This document shows, piece by piece, positions 56,887-64,000 of a stretch of 64,000 nucleotides of DNA. This DNA comes from Rhizobiaceae bacterium (GTDB lineage Bacteria > Pseudomonadota > Alphaproteobacteria > Rhizobiales > Rhizobiaceae), in NCBI GenBank assembly GCA_017644105.1, contig JAEPMD010000001.1, forward strand, positions 124,001 through 188,000, read 5' to 3'. Every line of letters begins with the position of its first letter. The first letter of the stretch is position 1. Both the position numbers and the translations under genes were made by a program. The notes under the pieces were generated by a model. It ran no database searches. It saw only the letters and a list, made by a program, of their open reading frames with translations, and was not told where the DNA came from.

Positions 56887-57757
56887 GGTTCCATTCCAAA
56901 ATGAACGATTGCGGTGCTGGGTTTTTGCTTTTCTCTAAAGTGATCTGAAAGGCAGGGTTTGAAAGACTGTTTGAAAACGCCCTTTGTGATGGCAAAGCCC
57001 GCAATGCTGCTGGCGCGGATTGCACACCAAGGCGAAGACGCGCAGCTGTTGCCTCTTCTTCTCCGGCTTGACGCAATAAAAAAAACGGACGCCCCGCGCT
57101 CTGCGCGCGTAAATGCAAACGCCGCGTGCCAGCCATATCAAGATTTTGCGGATTGCCCCTTACTTCCAAAATGGTTGCCGCAACCGATTTTTGTTTGGCC
57201 GTCAATTCAGCGACCCAAAGCGCATCATGTAATGAGCGTGGTTGAATAAAAAGACATGTCGCAGGGTTAATGCCCAACGACATCAAGCCCGGTGGGTATA
57301 TCTGCCCACCTTCAAGGCGCGATGATGTTTCGCTGATAAAAACAATCGGCAAATCTTCATTATGCTTTTGCTTTAAAAAGCTCTGCATTTGATGCGCCAA
57401 AATCCAGGTAAAGGCACTTGCTGCCCCTGTTTGTCGCGTTTCTTGCGATCTGAGCTCTGTCAGCGCACCAAGATTAATCCCACCCGATAAAGCGGTATCT
57501 AAAGCAGGATCATCAAATTGAAGAATGTCCTCATTATGCCTATTATTTTCATATTGTTTTGGTAACGTAACGAGATTGTGTGCATTATCACTATCTGACT
57601 TAACGGACTGCGCAAACGAGGTATTATCAAAGCGAGCCGTAGATCGCTTCTCAATTTTAGCTATCTTGTGCCGAAGACAATCTAAATCCTTGCGTATCAG
57701 ATCTGGGCGTATCAGATCTTCGCGCGCCAGACTTGCGCGCATTTGCTGCTGTCGCAT
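56729..57757 (-). CDS. imuA: SOS mutagenesis protein ImuA
   Basis: 342 residues from ATG 57757, chosen because the upstream starts (ATG 57778, GTG 57787) touch or overlap the LexA box. RecA/SulA-like core: GGINLGALTELRSQE, RLHLRAQSAGRPFFLLRQAG. It interacts with ImuB and RecA in damage-induced mutagenesis. The last 158 bp overlap the first part of imuB in another frame, so its C-terminal tail may be longer than usual. Confidence 0.88.
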   Translation of the reverse strand: MRQQQMRASLAREDLIRPDLIRKDLDCLRHKIAKIEKRSTARFDNTSFAQSVKSDSDNAHNLVTLPKQYENNRHNEDILQFDDPALDTALSGGINLGALTELRSQETRQTGAASAFTWILAHQMQSFLKQKHNEDLPIVFISETSSRLEGGQIYPPGLMSLGINPATCLFIQPRSLHDALWVAELTAKQKSVAATILEVRGNPQNLDMAGTRRLHLRAQSAGRPFFLLRQAGEEEATAARLRLGVQSAPAALRALPSQRAFSNSLSNPAFQITLEKSKNPAPQSFILEWNHDSHSFTTRSKDISSNPVDFHQEQPPDIGGGISLSGNGSDQASEMGRVVAFG

Positions 57758-57781
57758 TGCACGTTCACCCCGTTTCATAAT

Positions 57782-57796
57782 GTTCACTATTTGTTC
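57782..57796. promoter_or_regulatory. LexA box upstream of imuA
   Basis: GTTC (57782-57785), seven bases, GTTC (57793-57796): the exact alphaproteobacterial SOS box GTTC-N7-GTTC, 25 bp upstream of the chosen imuA start. It predicts DNA-damage induction of imuA-imuB-dnaE2. Confidence 0.82.
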
Positions 57797-57871
57797 TAAT
57801 ATAGATTCCAGAAGATCAAAAAAGAGTCAAGCATATTTTAAGGAATAAATTCCTTGCTATATTTTGCAAAC

Positions 57872-58108
57872 CTAACGGATCTCAGGTTCGTAAAGCGCCA
57901 CATCAAGCTCTTCAATTTTCTCCATTAAGAAATTTCGCGCGTCCCCAATAGCTTGATTATATTGACTGGGGCCAATGTGTTTGAGCATGAAATCAACAAC
58001 TTCAGCGGATTGAAAATCACTCAGCTCATGATCAAATTCATCTGCAAAAAACCCGCGTAAGGCACGTGCAATATCTGTCTTGCGCTCATCGCTCAATTCT
58101 AAGCCCAT
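57872..58108 (-). CDS. DUF2164 family protein
   Basis: 78 residues from ATG 58108 (GGGAG upstream). The stretch ALRGFFADEFDHELSDFQS followed by HIGPSQYNQAIGDA matches DUF2164, a small soluble family of unknown function. Between imuA and the CoA-transferase gene, not obviously linked to either. Confidence 0.75.
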   Translation of the reverse strand: MGLELSDERKTDIARALRGFFADEFDHELSDFQSAEVVDFMLKHIGPSQYNQAIGDARNFLMEKIEELDVALYEPEIR

Positions 58109-58145
58109 ATCATCTACTCCCAAAGATCAATCACCGAAACAATAC

Positions 58146-59519
58146 TTAAAACTCAGCACGCGATTGATGCAAGAGACCAGCAGGTTTTGACCAAAAAGGT
58201 TTGATCTCGTCGATATGAAGCGGCGATTTTAACCGTCTGATAGGCCCCAAGGGGGTATTTTCAATATCAGGCGAAATATCATCAAGGGATTCAGCCACTG
58301 GATCGGCGCTAAATTGATCTTGTGCTGTGGTTTTTAAAAACTCAGCGGTTCGCGCCAAAGATAACCGCGCGGATGAAGCTTCACCATAATCGCGCAAATG
58401 CGACAATCCACGCAAAGCGCTGGCTGCAATTAGATAACCTGTCGCATGATCAAGCGCCTGAACGCTCATAGGTCTTGGTTTTTGTGAAATTTGAGGTCTC
58501 TCGCCATAAGCAACATGCATGCCCCAATCCGCAATTCCCGTGCTCATTTGCACCAAACTATCAAATCCGCGCCGATTGCGCCAAGGACCCGACCAGCCAT
58601 AGGCATTGTGAGCAATGTCAATCAAGGACGGATTAAGCGCTCTCAAGCTTGGCCCATCAAGACCGAGGCGTTCCAGCGCATCCGCGCGATAACCATGAAT
58701 AAGCACATCGGCCTGTGAGATAAGTGTTTTAAGATGGGCTAGATCTTCCGGGACCTTCAGGTCCAACGTGGCGCAGCTTTTCCCAGGGATCATATCAATA
58801 ATATGTTCGCCTTCATCCCAGCCTTTGGGGTCAATGCGCAAAACATTGGCGCCATATTGCGCTAAAAACCGTGTGGCCACTGGCCCTGCAATGATCCGCG
58901 TTAGATCAAGAACTTTTAAACCGTCCAACGGACGTGCCGGATGTGGTTTGTGCTCAAGCTTACCGCCAGCGAAGTGCCGCCAAGCGATCAACGGCTCTTC
59001 CGACAATGCCATGCCCTGCGGATGTGTAGCCCATTCCTCAAAATTCATCATTCTTGCCGCAGCACCACCATTTTCAACAATCATGGTCTCAAGTTCGTCA
59101 GCTTTTAAATTTGCGACCTTTTCTGCAATACCCGCGCGATCTAAATCGCCCAATATATTTGTAACGACCTGGCGATGATGCAGCGCATTGGTATGCAAAC
59201 GAATAAAGCCATCGCTGGTTTGATAATCTCCCGCAATATCATCCCAGGGTGATGATAACGCCCAACCCTGCGGCCGCGCAGAACTCGAAAACCATCGATA
59301 CGCCAAATGTTGATCGACAGAGATTTGGCGCTGATATTGCCCGCCAAAGGCATAATGGGTGAGTGCAAGACCAGCAGCGGCAACAGAACTGGAGGCAAGG
59401 GATGTCACCGCAAACACATCAGATGACATAGCATGATCATTTTTCACGTGAATCATCGCGCCCTGACACCAATCATTTTCAAAGTTCAACGCGTCTAAAA
59501 TGGGTTTTAAGAAAACCAT
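58146..59519 (-). CDS. Class III (CaiB/BaiF) CoA-transferase
   Basis: 457 residues from ATG 59519 (AAAGGTGG upstream). The second half has the class III motifs LKVLDLTRIIAGPVATRFLA, the catalytic aspartate in GFDSLVQMSTG and GWSGPW. The first 180 residues are a related, partial domain. It moves CoA between carboxylic acids; substrate unknown. Divergent from an HTH-citrate-synthase gene across 83 bp, suggesting a shared acyl-CoA route or shared control. Confidence 0.83.
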   Translation of the reverse strand: MVFLKPILDALNFENDWCQGAMIHVKNDHAMSSDVFAVTSLASSSVAAAGLALTHYAFGGQYQRQISVDQHLAYRWFSSSARPQGWALSSPWDDIAGDYQTSDGFIRLHTNALHHRQVVTNILGDLDRAGIAEKVANLKADELETMIVENGGAAARMMNFEEWATHPQGMALSEEPLIAWRHFAGGKLEHKPHPARPLDGLKVLDLTRIIAGPVATRFLAQYGANVLRIDPKGWDEGEHIIDMIPGKSCATLDLKVPEDLAHLKTLISQADVLIHGYRADALERLGLDGPSLRALNPSLIDIAHNAYGWSGPWRNRRGFDSLVQMSTGIADWGMHVAYGERPQISQKPRPMSVQALDHATGYLIAASALRGLSHLRDYGEASSARLSLARTAEFLKTTAQDQFSADPVAESLDDISPDIENTPLGPIRRLKSPLHIDEIKPFWSKPAGLLHQSRAEF

Positions 59520-59567
59520 CAAACCACCTTTCACAAACTGAGCTGTTGATGAAAAAATCCTTGTAAC

Positions 59568-59598
59568 TTGACAGATCGTCAAGATTGATCAACATAAT
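59568..59598. promoter_or_regulatory. Promoter/operator between CoA-transferase and HTH-citrate synthase
   Basis: TTGAC-N5-GTCAA (59568-59582) forms an inverted repeat that overlaps a plus-strand TTGACA; CATAAT (59593-59598) lies 19 bp later, and a palindrome TTGATCAA (59585-59592) lies between. The ATG at 59603 is only five bases past CATAAT, so the transcript may be leaderless, or this is chiefly an operator. Confidence 0.4.
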
Positions 59599-59602
59599 CA
59601 AC

Positions 59603-60727
59603 ATGAAAAAAGATCAAGATGTCTTTACGCTCAGCGCCAAAGAGGTGTGTGAAACACTTAATATTTCACGCCAAACACTCTACGCCTATGTGAGCCGCGG
59701 CAAGGTCCGCGCCCATGCGCAACAAGGTGACGCGCGCAAAAGCCTATATCATGCACATGATGTTGAAACCTTGCTCGCCAGCAAAAAACGCGGTCGATCA
59801 AGACGCGCCATCGCAAAATCAACCCAAAGCTGGGGTGAACCGGTATTGCGATCCGAGATCAGCCATATTGATCAAGGAAAGCTTTACTACAGAGGCTATG
59901 ATGCGATTGAGATGTCCAAAGAAGCGACATATGAAAATGTCGCCAAACTTTTGATCAACACAGATCTAAATTTTGATCCCGACTTCAAATTTGTCCATAT
60001 CGAAGGCAAAAACGCCTTTGTGCGGATGTTAGCAGCAGCCACGCATATTTTAACGACGAATTATCCGTTGGAAGAAGCGGAGCGCAATGGCTTTATCCTC
60101 AGATCACTTCTCGCAGCCATTTGCCAGATTGAAACACTGGCAGACGAACCATTTCATGTTCAACTGGCAAAATATTTCTCCCAAGATGATAATTTTGCAG
60201 ATATTGCGCGGCGTTGCCTGGTTTTATGCGCCGATCACGAGCTTAATCCATCCGCCTATACAGCACGTGTTGCAGCCTCGGCTCACGCCAGCACCGAAGC
60301 CTGTATTTTAGCAGCGCTGGCAAGTTTTTCTGGCACCCGGCATGGGTCCATGACCTCAATGACCAGATGGTGGGTGGGCAGAGCCGCGATGAAAACTGGC
60401 GATGAAAAGGTTGAATTTATCAAGACAATCAAAAACCCACCGGGTTTTGGTCATCCGATTTATCCCAAAACGGATCCGCGCGCAGAAGAATTGCTCAGAT
60501 ATTTTGATCTGCCGGATGGTTGGGGTGAAATTGTCGCCGATGTTGAAAAAACCTATGGGCTCTATCCCAATATTGATTTTGCTCTGGCTGCCATGGAAAA
60601 AAGTCTCGGATTACGACCCAAAACCGGCCAAACACTGTTTGGCTTCGGGCGCGTGATAGGCTGGATCGCACATACTGAAGAACAGCGCGAAAGCGGAAAG
60701 CTGATCCGACCGCGCGCATGGCGTTAG
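59603..60727 (+). CDS. Citrate synthase-like enzyme with N-terminal HTH domain
   Basis: 374 residues from ATG 59603; no ribosome site is visible. Residues 8-60 are an excisionase/MerR-type helix-turn-helix (SAKEVCETLNISRQTLYAYV, then RGKV). The rest is a citrate synthase with all three catalytic residues in place: His in DHELNPSAYTARV, His in GFGHPIYP, Asp in PNIDFAL. The loop usually reading HGG is RHGS. It could make citrate, methylcitrate or a related acid, and may also bind DNA. Divergent from a CoA-transferase. Confidence 0.82.
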   Translation: MKKDQDVFTLSAKEVCETLNISRQTLYAYVSRGKVRAHAQQGDARKSLYHAHDVETLLASKKRGRSRRAIAKSTQSWGEPVLRSEISHIDQGKLYYRGYDAIEMSKEATYENVAKLLINTDLNFDPDFKFVHIEGKNAFVRMLAAATHILTTNYPLEEAERNGFILRSLLAAICQIETLADEPFHVQLAKYFSQDDNFADIARRCLVLCADHELNPSAYTARVAASAHASTEACILAALASFSGTRHGSMTSMTRWWVGRAAMKTGDEKVEFIKTIKNPPGFGHPIYPKTDPRAEELLRYFDLPDGWGEIVADVEKTYGLYPNIDFALAAMEKSLGLRPKTGQTLFGFGRVIGWIAHTEEQRESGKLIRPRAWR

Positions 60728-60737
60728 CAGCAATAGT

Positions 60738-61331
60738 TTAGGCAAACTTAAGCAGATAATCCAAGGCTTGGCGGGTTCTTAGTTTCAATTCATCATCACT
60801 GAGCGCTGGGATCACCCCAATGGCCCGCCTTATTTGCAAATCTCCAATGAGCAAATTCATATATAGACGTGTAACGTCGTCCAGAGATAAAGCGCCAAAG
60901 GTTCCCTGGTCTTTAATTTGCCCAAGCACTTTGGAAATCAGCGGTAAAACACGATCGCGACCGACTTCAGACAATGCTTTACCCAATTCTCCACTTGCAT
61001 CCGCCGCTGCCGCGCGATTAAGCGCAATCGCACGATCGCTAGTTAAAAGTCGCACAAGTTTAAGGCTGATATCTTCCAGGATCTGCATGGGATCGCGATG
61101 GGCTTCTAGGTCTTTTACCAAGCTCGCGTAAACATCATCCGCATTGCGGATCACCATCGCCTGAAACAAACCCTTTTTATCACCATACCACCGATAAAGC
61201 GTTTCATTGGATGCTTTTGCGCGTTTGGCAATCGCTAACATAGATATGTTGTCATAGCCCTTTTCATCGATCAGCGCATAAGCCGCTTCTTCAATTAATC
61301 GCCGTCGTTCTTTTTGTGCACTTTCACGCAT
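60738..61331 (-). CDS. TetR-family transcriptional regulator
   Basis: 197 residues from ATG 61331 (GAGG upstream). N-terminal helix-turn-helix (ISMLAIAKRAKASNETLYRWYGDK) is typical; the ligand domain is variable. Divergent from a DUF1772 membrane protein, and two near-identical operator-like elements lie between them, so it probably represses both. Confidence 0.87.
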   Translation of the reverse strand: MRESAQKERRRLIEEAAYALIDEKGYDNISMLAIAKRAKASNETLYRWYGDKKGLFQAMVIRNADDVYASLVKDLEAHRDPMQILEDISLKLVRLLTSDRAIALNRAAAADASGELGKALSEVGRDRVLPLISKVLGQIKDQGTFGALSLDDVTRLYMNLLIGDLQIRRAIGVIPALSDDELKLRTRQALDYLLKFA

Positions 61332-61353
61332 GATCACCTCACTTGACAATTAT

Positions 61354-61397
61354 CGTACACTAAATTACGGATATGTAAATACGTACACCTAATTACG
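61354..61397. promoter_or_regulatory. Tandem TetR-type operators
   Basis: Two 16-bp elements, 61354-61369 and 61382-61397, identical at 14 of 16 bases, each of the form CGTA-N8-TACG and starting 28 bp apart. They fill the 80-bp gap between the TetR gene and the DUF1772 gene. A TTTACA-N16-TACGAT promoter for the TetR gene overlaps them. Confidence 0.7.
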
Positions 61398-61411
61398 CTT
61401 TTGGAGATATT

Positions 61412-61924
61412 ATGATACTTCTATTGAAAACCACAGCTTTCACATCCACACTTTTATCAGCTGCAATATTCGGATTTTTCTACGCCTGGGTCAGCTCAAC
61501 CATGTGGGGGCTCGATCAGATTGATCCCGAAACTGCAATCGCTGCCATGCAGGGCATGAATGCATCCGTTCGAAATGCCGTATTCGGGTTCATATTCTTT
61601 GGAACAGCGCCGACATTGCTCATCACATCAGGCATCGCCGCTTCATTAAAGCTTAAAAAGCTTGCGATTGTTTTCGCGGTATCAGGCATGATCTATTTAT
61701 TCGGTGGCGCAGTTCTGACATTTGCAATCAATGTGCCGATGAATGAGCAATTGGCACTGGTTAAACTACCGCTTGCATCAGAAGAAGCGCTGAAGATCTG
61801 GCAAGATTATTCAGCAGAATGGCAGTTTTGGAACCAGACACGCACAATATTTTCAGGGCTTGCATGTCTGATTGCCTTTTATGGGCTTTATGTTTTGGGG
61901 CAAATAGATGCGAGAAAAGCCTAA
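61412..61924 (+). CDS. DUF1772 (anthrone oxygenase-like) membrane protein
   Basis: 170 residues, four membrane spans. The segment NVPMNEQLA followed by EEALKIWQDYSAEWQFWNQTRT is the signature of the DUF1772/anthrone-oxygenase-like family. Function in bacteria not known. Likely under control of the divergent TetR. Its stop overlaps the stop region of the convergent next gene by four bases. Confidence 0.78.
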   Translation: MILLLKTTAFTSTLLSAAIFGFFYAWVSSTMWGLDQIDPETAIAAMQGMNASVRNAVFGFIFFGTAPTLLITSGIAASLKLKKLAIVFAVSGMIYLFGGAVLTFAINVPMNEQLALVKLPLASEEALKIWQDYSAEWQFWNQTRTIFSGLACLIAFYGLYVLGQIDARKA

Positions 61925-62340
61925 GCAGCTTCCAAAGACTGCTGCGTTAAATAAGGCTCCAGATCAAAAGATAGTTTTTTGCGGATCGGGGCCTTTTCAC
62001 CCAATACCCGCCAGAAAGGCACGAGTTCAGATAAATTTGCGCCATTTTGGTAGTCTTCATTAGACGCTTCACAAATGATCCTGACAAAAATACCGGTCGT
62101 GACAGGACACGTCACATCTGTCTCAGATTGTTTGGCAAGTTCAGCACGTAAAAACCCTGTATCTTTGATCTCGCCTTCAGGGATGGTGGCAATAAGATCT
62201 GCCACCATTTTCGGAGTTGCAATGAGCATTAACTGACCAGCTCTCATTCCCATCATGTCTTTATTGACGCGTTTGATTTCGTGACCTTTCGCATTGGCGA
62301 TGTCATATTTTTCATTCCAGCTTTTCGTTGATTTGCTCAT
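61921..62340 (-). CDS. Conserved protein of unknown function, possibly MGMT-like
   Basis: 139 residues from ATG 62340 (GGGA upstream); ATG 62355 directly after the AraC stop is an alternative. The stretch LIATPKMVADLIATIPEGE and then TCPVTTGIFVRII resembles a family of short proteins sometimes called methylated-DNA-methyltransferase-like; no PCHR active site is present. It follows the AraC/GyrI gene directly, so the two are probably one transcript. Confidence 0.6.
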   Translation of the reverse strand: MSKSTKSWNEKYDIANAKGHEIKRVNKDMMGMRAGQLMLIATPKMVADLIATIPEGEIKDTGFLRAELAKQSETDVTCPVTTGIFVRIICEASNEDYQNGANLSELVPFWRVLGEKAPIRKKLSFDLEPYLTQQSLEAA

Positions 62341-62355
62341 TGCAGCAATTCCCAT

Positions 62356-63222
62356 CTAGTTTTTCAAAGGCACATGAATTTCAGTGATCAAATCACCAGG
62401 TGCTGTATCCCTTGGACTGTTGAGATATTTCTCAAAGGGCGGTGCATCGGCAAATTCATGTCCGGCTTCCGGGATCCAAGTGCCATAAAACCAAGTATAG
62501 GCTTTGGATAACTCCCCATAGGGGCCTTTATGGGTCAAAACAGCGTAATTTCCACCATCGATCTTTGAAATCTCAAGCGGTGCATCAACCGATTGATCGT
62601 CAGCAACCACTGCGCCGGCAAAGGATCGCAAGTCTTCAACGGCAACTGACCCCGGATCATCAAAATAAACGCCGATCATGGCAATCATATCTTTGATCGC
62701 ACCCTGGCCAATACATAGGCCAATCGCTTGCTCAAATTTACCGCCGATTTCCATATAAGACCCCTTATGTGGCAGGCCGGCAAGGGTTAAGGCATCAATT
62801 GTTTTCACTTCAACATCATACATATTTGCATCTCTTTCAGAACTTGGAACATCATAAACCGTATGATAGCCGCGATGACGATATTCGCCTGGTGGCATAT
62901 CAAAATGATCTGCGAAAATGCGCGTGAAAGATTGCAAATTAGGATAACCATAGCGTTTACCAATCTCTTCGATGGGCAAATCCGTGGATATCAGATCACG
63001 ACCCGCAAACTGCAAACGAAGACGTTTCACCGTTTGCTTGATCGTTTCACCGGTCATACCGGCATAAACGCGATGCCAATGATAAGGTGATAAAGCCGCA
63101 ATATCGGCCAACGCCATCAAATCCAAATCTTTATCAAGATTATGGAGGATGTAATCGCTCACCCTTTCCATCCGATCATGATAATTCACCCAAAGGCGTT
63201 GGGTTTCTTTGCATGGTTTCAT
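62356..63222 (-). CDS. AraC-family regulator with GyrI-like effector domain
   Basis: 288 residues. N-terminal AraC DNA-binding domain (DLMALADIAALSPYHWHRVY, second helix-turn-helix in IGKRYGYPNLQSFTRIF, DMPPGEYR) and C-terminal GyrI-like small-molecule-binding domain (about 130-288, LTHKGPYGELSKAYTWFYG). Resembles SoxS/Rob-type multidrug regulators of the MarA family with BmrR-like ligand domains. Target unknown; it precedes the small conserved gene. Confidence 0.87.
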   Translation of the reverse strand: MKPCKETQRLWVNYHDRMERVSDYILHNLDKDLDLMALADIAALSPYHWHRVYAGMTGETIKQTVKRLRLQFAGRDLISTDLPIEEIGKRYGYPNLQSFTRIFADHFDMPPGEYRHRGYHTVYDVPSSERDANMYDVEVKTIDALTLAGLPHKGSYMEIGGKFEQAIGLCIGQGAIKDMIAMIGVYFDDPGSVAVEDLRSFAGAVVADDQSVDAPLEISKIDGGNYAVLTHKGPYGELSKAYTWFYGTWIPEAGHEFADAPPFEKYLNSPRDTAPGDLITEIHVPLKN

Positions 63223-63306
63223 ATCAATTATCCTATCGCAATTTTCACTCGCAAATAAGACGTATCATCACCCGGTTTGACAAATCTTGCTAACTTGAAA
63301 AATTCT

Positions 63307-63513
63307 TTATTGTTCGCCCAGCTTCATTTCAGGTGAATATGTCTTGCCATCCACTTCTTTGCACACCGCTTGTCCGCATTGCATCTTATTTTCGGCCTGA
63401 TTAAAGGTATAAACTGGCGATCCATGAAGGGTCCAACCCTTGTTCAATGCATCTGTGACGCGATGGCAAAAGCTTGCATCATCTGGTCCGGTCAAAAAAC
63501 GATATAATTTCAT
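63307..63513 (-). CDS. DUF1737 domain protein
   Basis: 68 residues. YRFLTGPDDASFCHRVTDAL and KGWTLHGSPVY match DUF1737, a small family of unknown function. It is 13 bases after the CoA ester lyase on the same strand and probably cotranscribed. Confidence 0.8.
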   Translation of the reverse strand: MKLYRFLTGPDDASFCHRVTDALNKGWTLHGSPVYTFNQAENKMQCGQAVCKEVDGKTYSPEMKLGEQ

Positions 63514-63526
63514 AACTTTACTTACC

Positions 63527-64000
63527 TTATTCTTTAATCAGTTTTGATTTCTCAACGAGCTTTTCAGCCATTTCCAGATGCAGACGCTCGACCATTTTAC
63601 CATTGAGCTGAATAACACCAGCATCGGCATTTTCAACCTTCGCAAATGCCGCAATTATGTCTTGAGCTTCTTCAAGCGCTGAAGCTTCAATACCAAAGGC
63701 CTCATTCGCAAAATCTATTTGGTTGGGATGAATGAGTGATTTGCCGTCAAAACCCATTGCGCGCCCGTCCAAAGTCTCACGCTCAAAACCTTCTGCATCT
63801 CTAAAGTCGTTATAAACCCCATCAATCACATCCAAACCGTAAGCGCGGGCCGATAAAACAATTTGGCTGAGCCAATTGGATAAATAGGGGCGTCCGACTT
63901 GTGGCTTAACCCCTGTTTCTTTAATGAGGTCATTTGTTCCGGCAACAAAACAATCTAGCCTTGTTCCAGGTGTGCGGGCATATCTTGCAATGGAGGCGAC
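63527..64000 (-). CDS. CoA ester lyase (HpcH/HpaI, malyl-CoA lyase type), 5' end outside window
   Basis: The minus-strand frame is open from the window edge to the stop at 63527, about 157 codons; the N-terminus is missing. Seen: FVAGTNDLIKETG, the stretch SARAYGLDVIDGVYNDF and GFDGKSLIHPNQI, all typical of the HpcH/HpaI citrate-lyase-beta group such as malyl-CoA, methylmalyl-CoA or citramalyl-CoA lyase. Metal-dependent C-C cleavage of acyl-CoAs. Which substrate cannot be told from this part. Confidence 0.87.
   Translation of the reverse strand, partial: VASIARYARTPGTRLDCFVAGTNDLIKETGVKPQVGRPYLSNWLSQIVLSARAYGLDVIDGVYNDFRDAEGFERETLDGRAMGFDGKSLIHPNQIDFANEAFGIEASALEEAQDIIAAFAKVENADAGVIQLNGKMVERLHLEMAEKLVEKSKLIKE

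Noticed and set aside
57779-57787. GTG start of imuA
   Set aside because: It lies within the LexA box, which must be upstream of the coding region.
1-64000. tRNA, rRNA, CRISPR, transposase, phage or toxin-antitoxin genes
   Set aside because: Looked for and not seen; no repeat-spacer pattern, cloverleaf-like sequence or mobile-element protein was recognised.

Overview
The window looks like the chromosome of a marine alphaproteobacterium, probably a Hyphomicrobiales or Rhodobacterales relative with GC in the mid-forties by eye. Supporting signs are a complete DMSP demethylation operon (dmdCDBA), an imuA-imuB-dnaE2 mutagenesis cassette with an alphaproteobacterial LexA box (GTTC-N7-GTTC), a rhizobial-type glycerol ABC transporter (glpVSTPQU), a bigR sulfide/persulfide operon and a CueR-type copper regulon. 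I saw no rRNA, tRNA, CRISPR array, transposase or phage gene. The content is densely packed metabolic, transport and regulatory genes. The first gene (membrane protein) and the last gene (CoA ester lyase) run off the ends.

Layout. 1-2.7 kb: partial membrane protein, a two-domain PCu(A)C-type copper-binding protein and 2-oxoadipate dioxygenase (hglS). 2.7-9.3 kb: an AraC-type regulator divergent from dmdC-dmdD-dmdB-dmdA, with three TTTGTCA-like half-sites between them. 9.4-12.2 kb: a small unknown gene, an SMP-30 lactonase and a BlaI/M56 peptidase pair. 12.3-18.3 kb: glycerol ABC transporter. 18.6-21.7 kb: copA, a small unknown gene and cueR, with a textbook 19-bp-spacer CueR promoter. 21.7-26.9 kb: a non-pyrrolysine MttB-family methyltransferase, a divergent LysR and a dimethylglycine-dehydrogenase-like protein. 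26.9-29.7 kb: a Cpx-like system (CpxP-like protein, response regulator, kinase) with a GTAAA-N5-GTAAA box. 29.7-33.4 kb: DksA-like protein, uxaC, an alpha/beta hydrolase and a flavin-binding protein. 33.4-38.4 kb: a SulP transporter broken by an in-frame stop, then blh, two YeeE/YedE genes, bigR and tauE. 38.5-47.8 kb: a TctDE-like two-component system, an orphan binding protein, tctCBA, an AtuA/DUF1446 protein, a DUF4387 protein broken by an in-frame stop, and a fumarylacetoacetate-hydrolase-family protein. 47.8-51.0 kb: polar amino acid ABC transporter. 51.3-57.8 kb: HAD phosphatase and the imuA-imuB-dnaE2 cassette. 57.9-64 kb: CoA-transferase divergent from an HTH-citrate-synthase fusion, TetR with tandem operators, DUF1772 protein, AraC/GyrI regulator, and part of a CoA ester lyase.

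The most notable points are the dmd operon with an AraC-type regulator and phased half-sites; an apparently undescribed organic-acid module (TTT transporter + AtuA/DUF1446 + DUF4387 + FAH); a MttB-like/DMGDH-like methyl-compound module that lacks a corrinoid protein nearby; a small gene translationally coupled to cueR; an asymmetric pair of glycerol-transporter ATPases; and two separate genes (sulP, DUF4387) in which an in-frame stop cuts off a conserved domain end that is still present downstream. All functional calls come from motifs and remembered family sequences; no searches were run.
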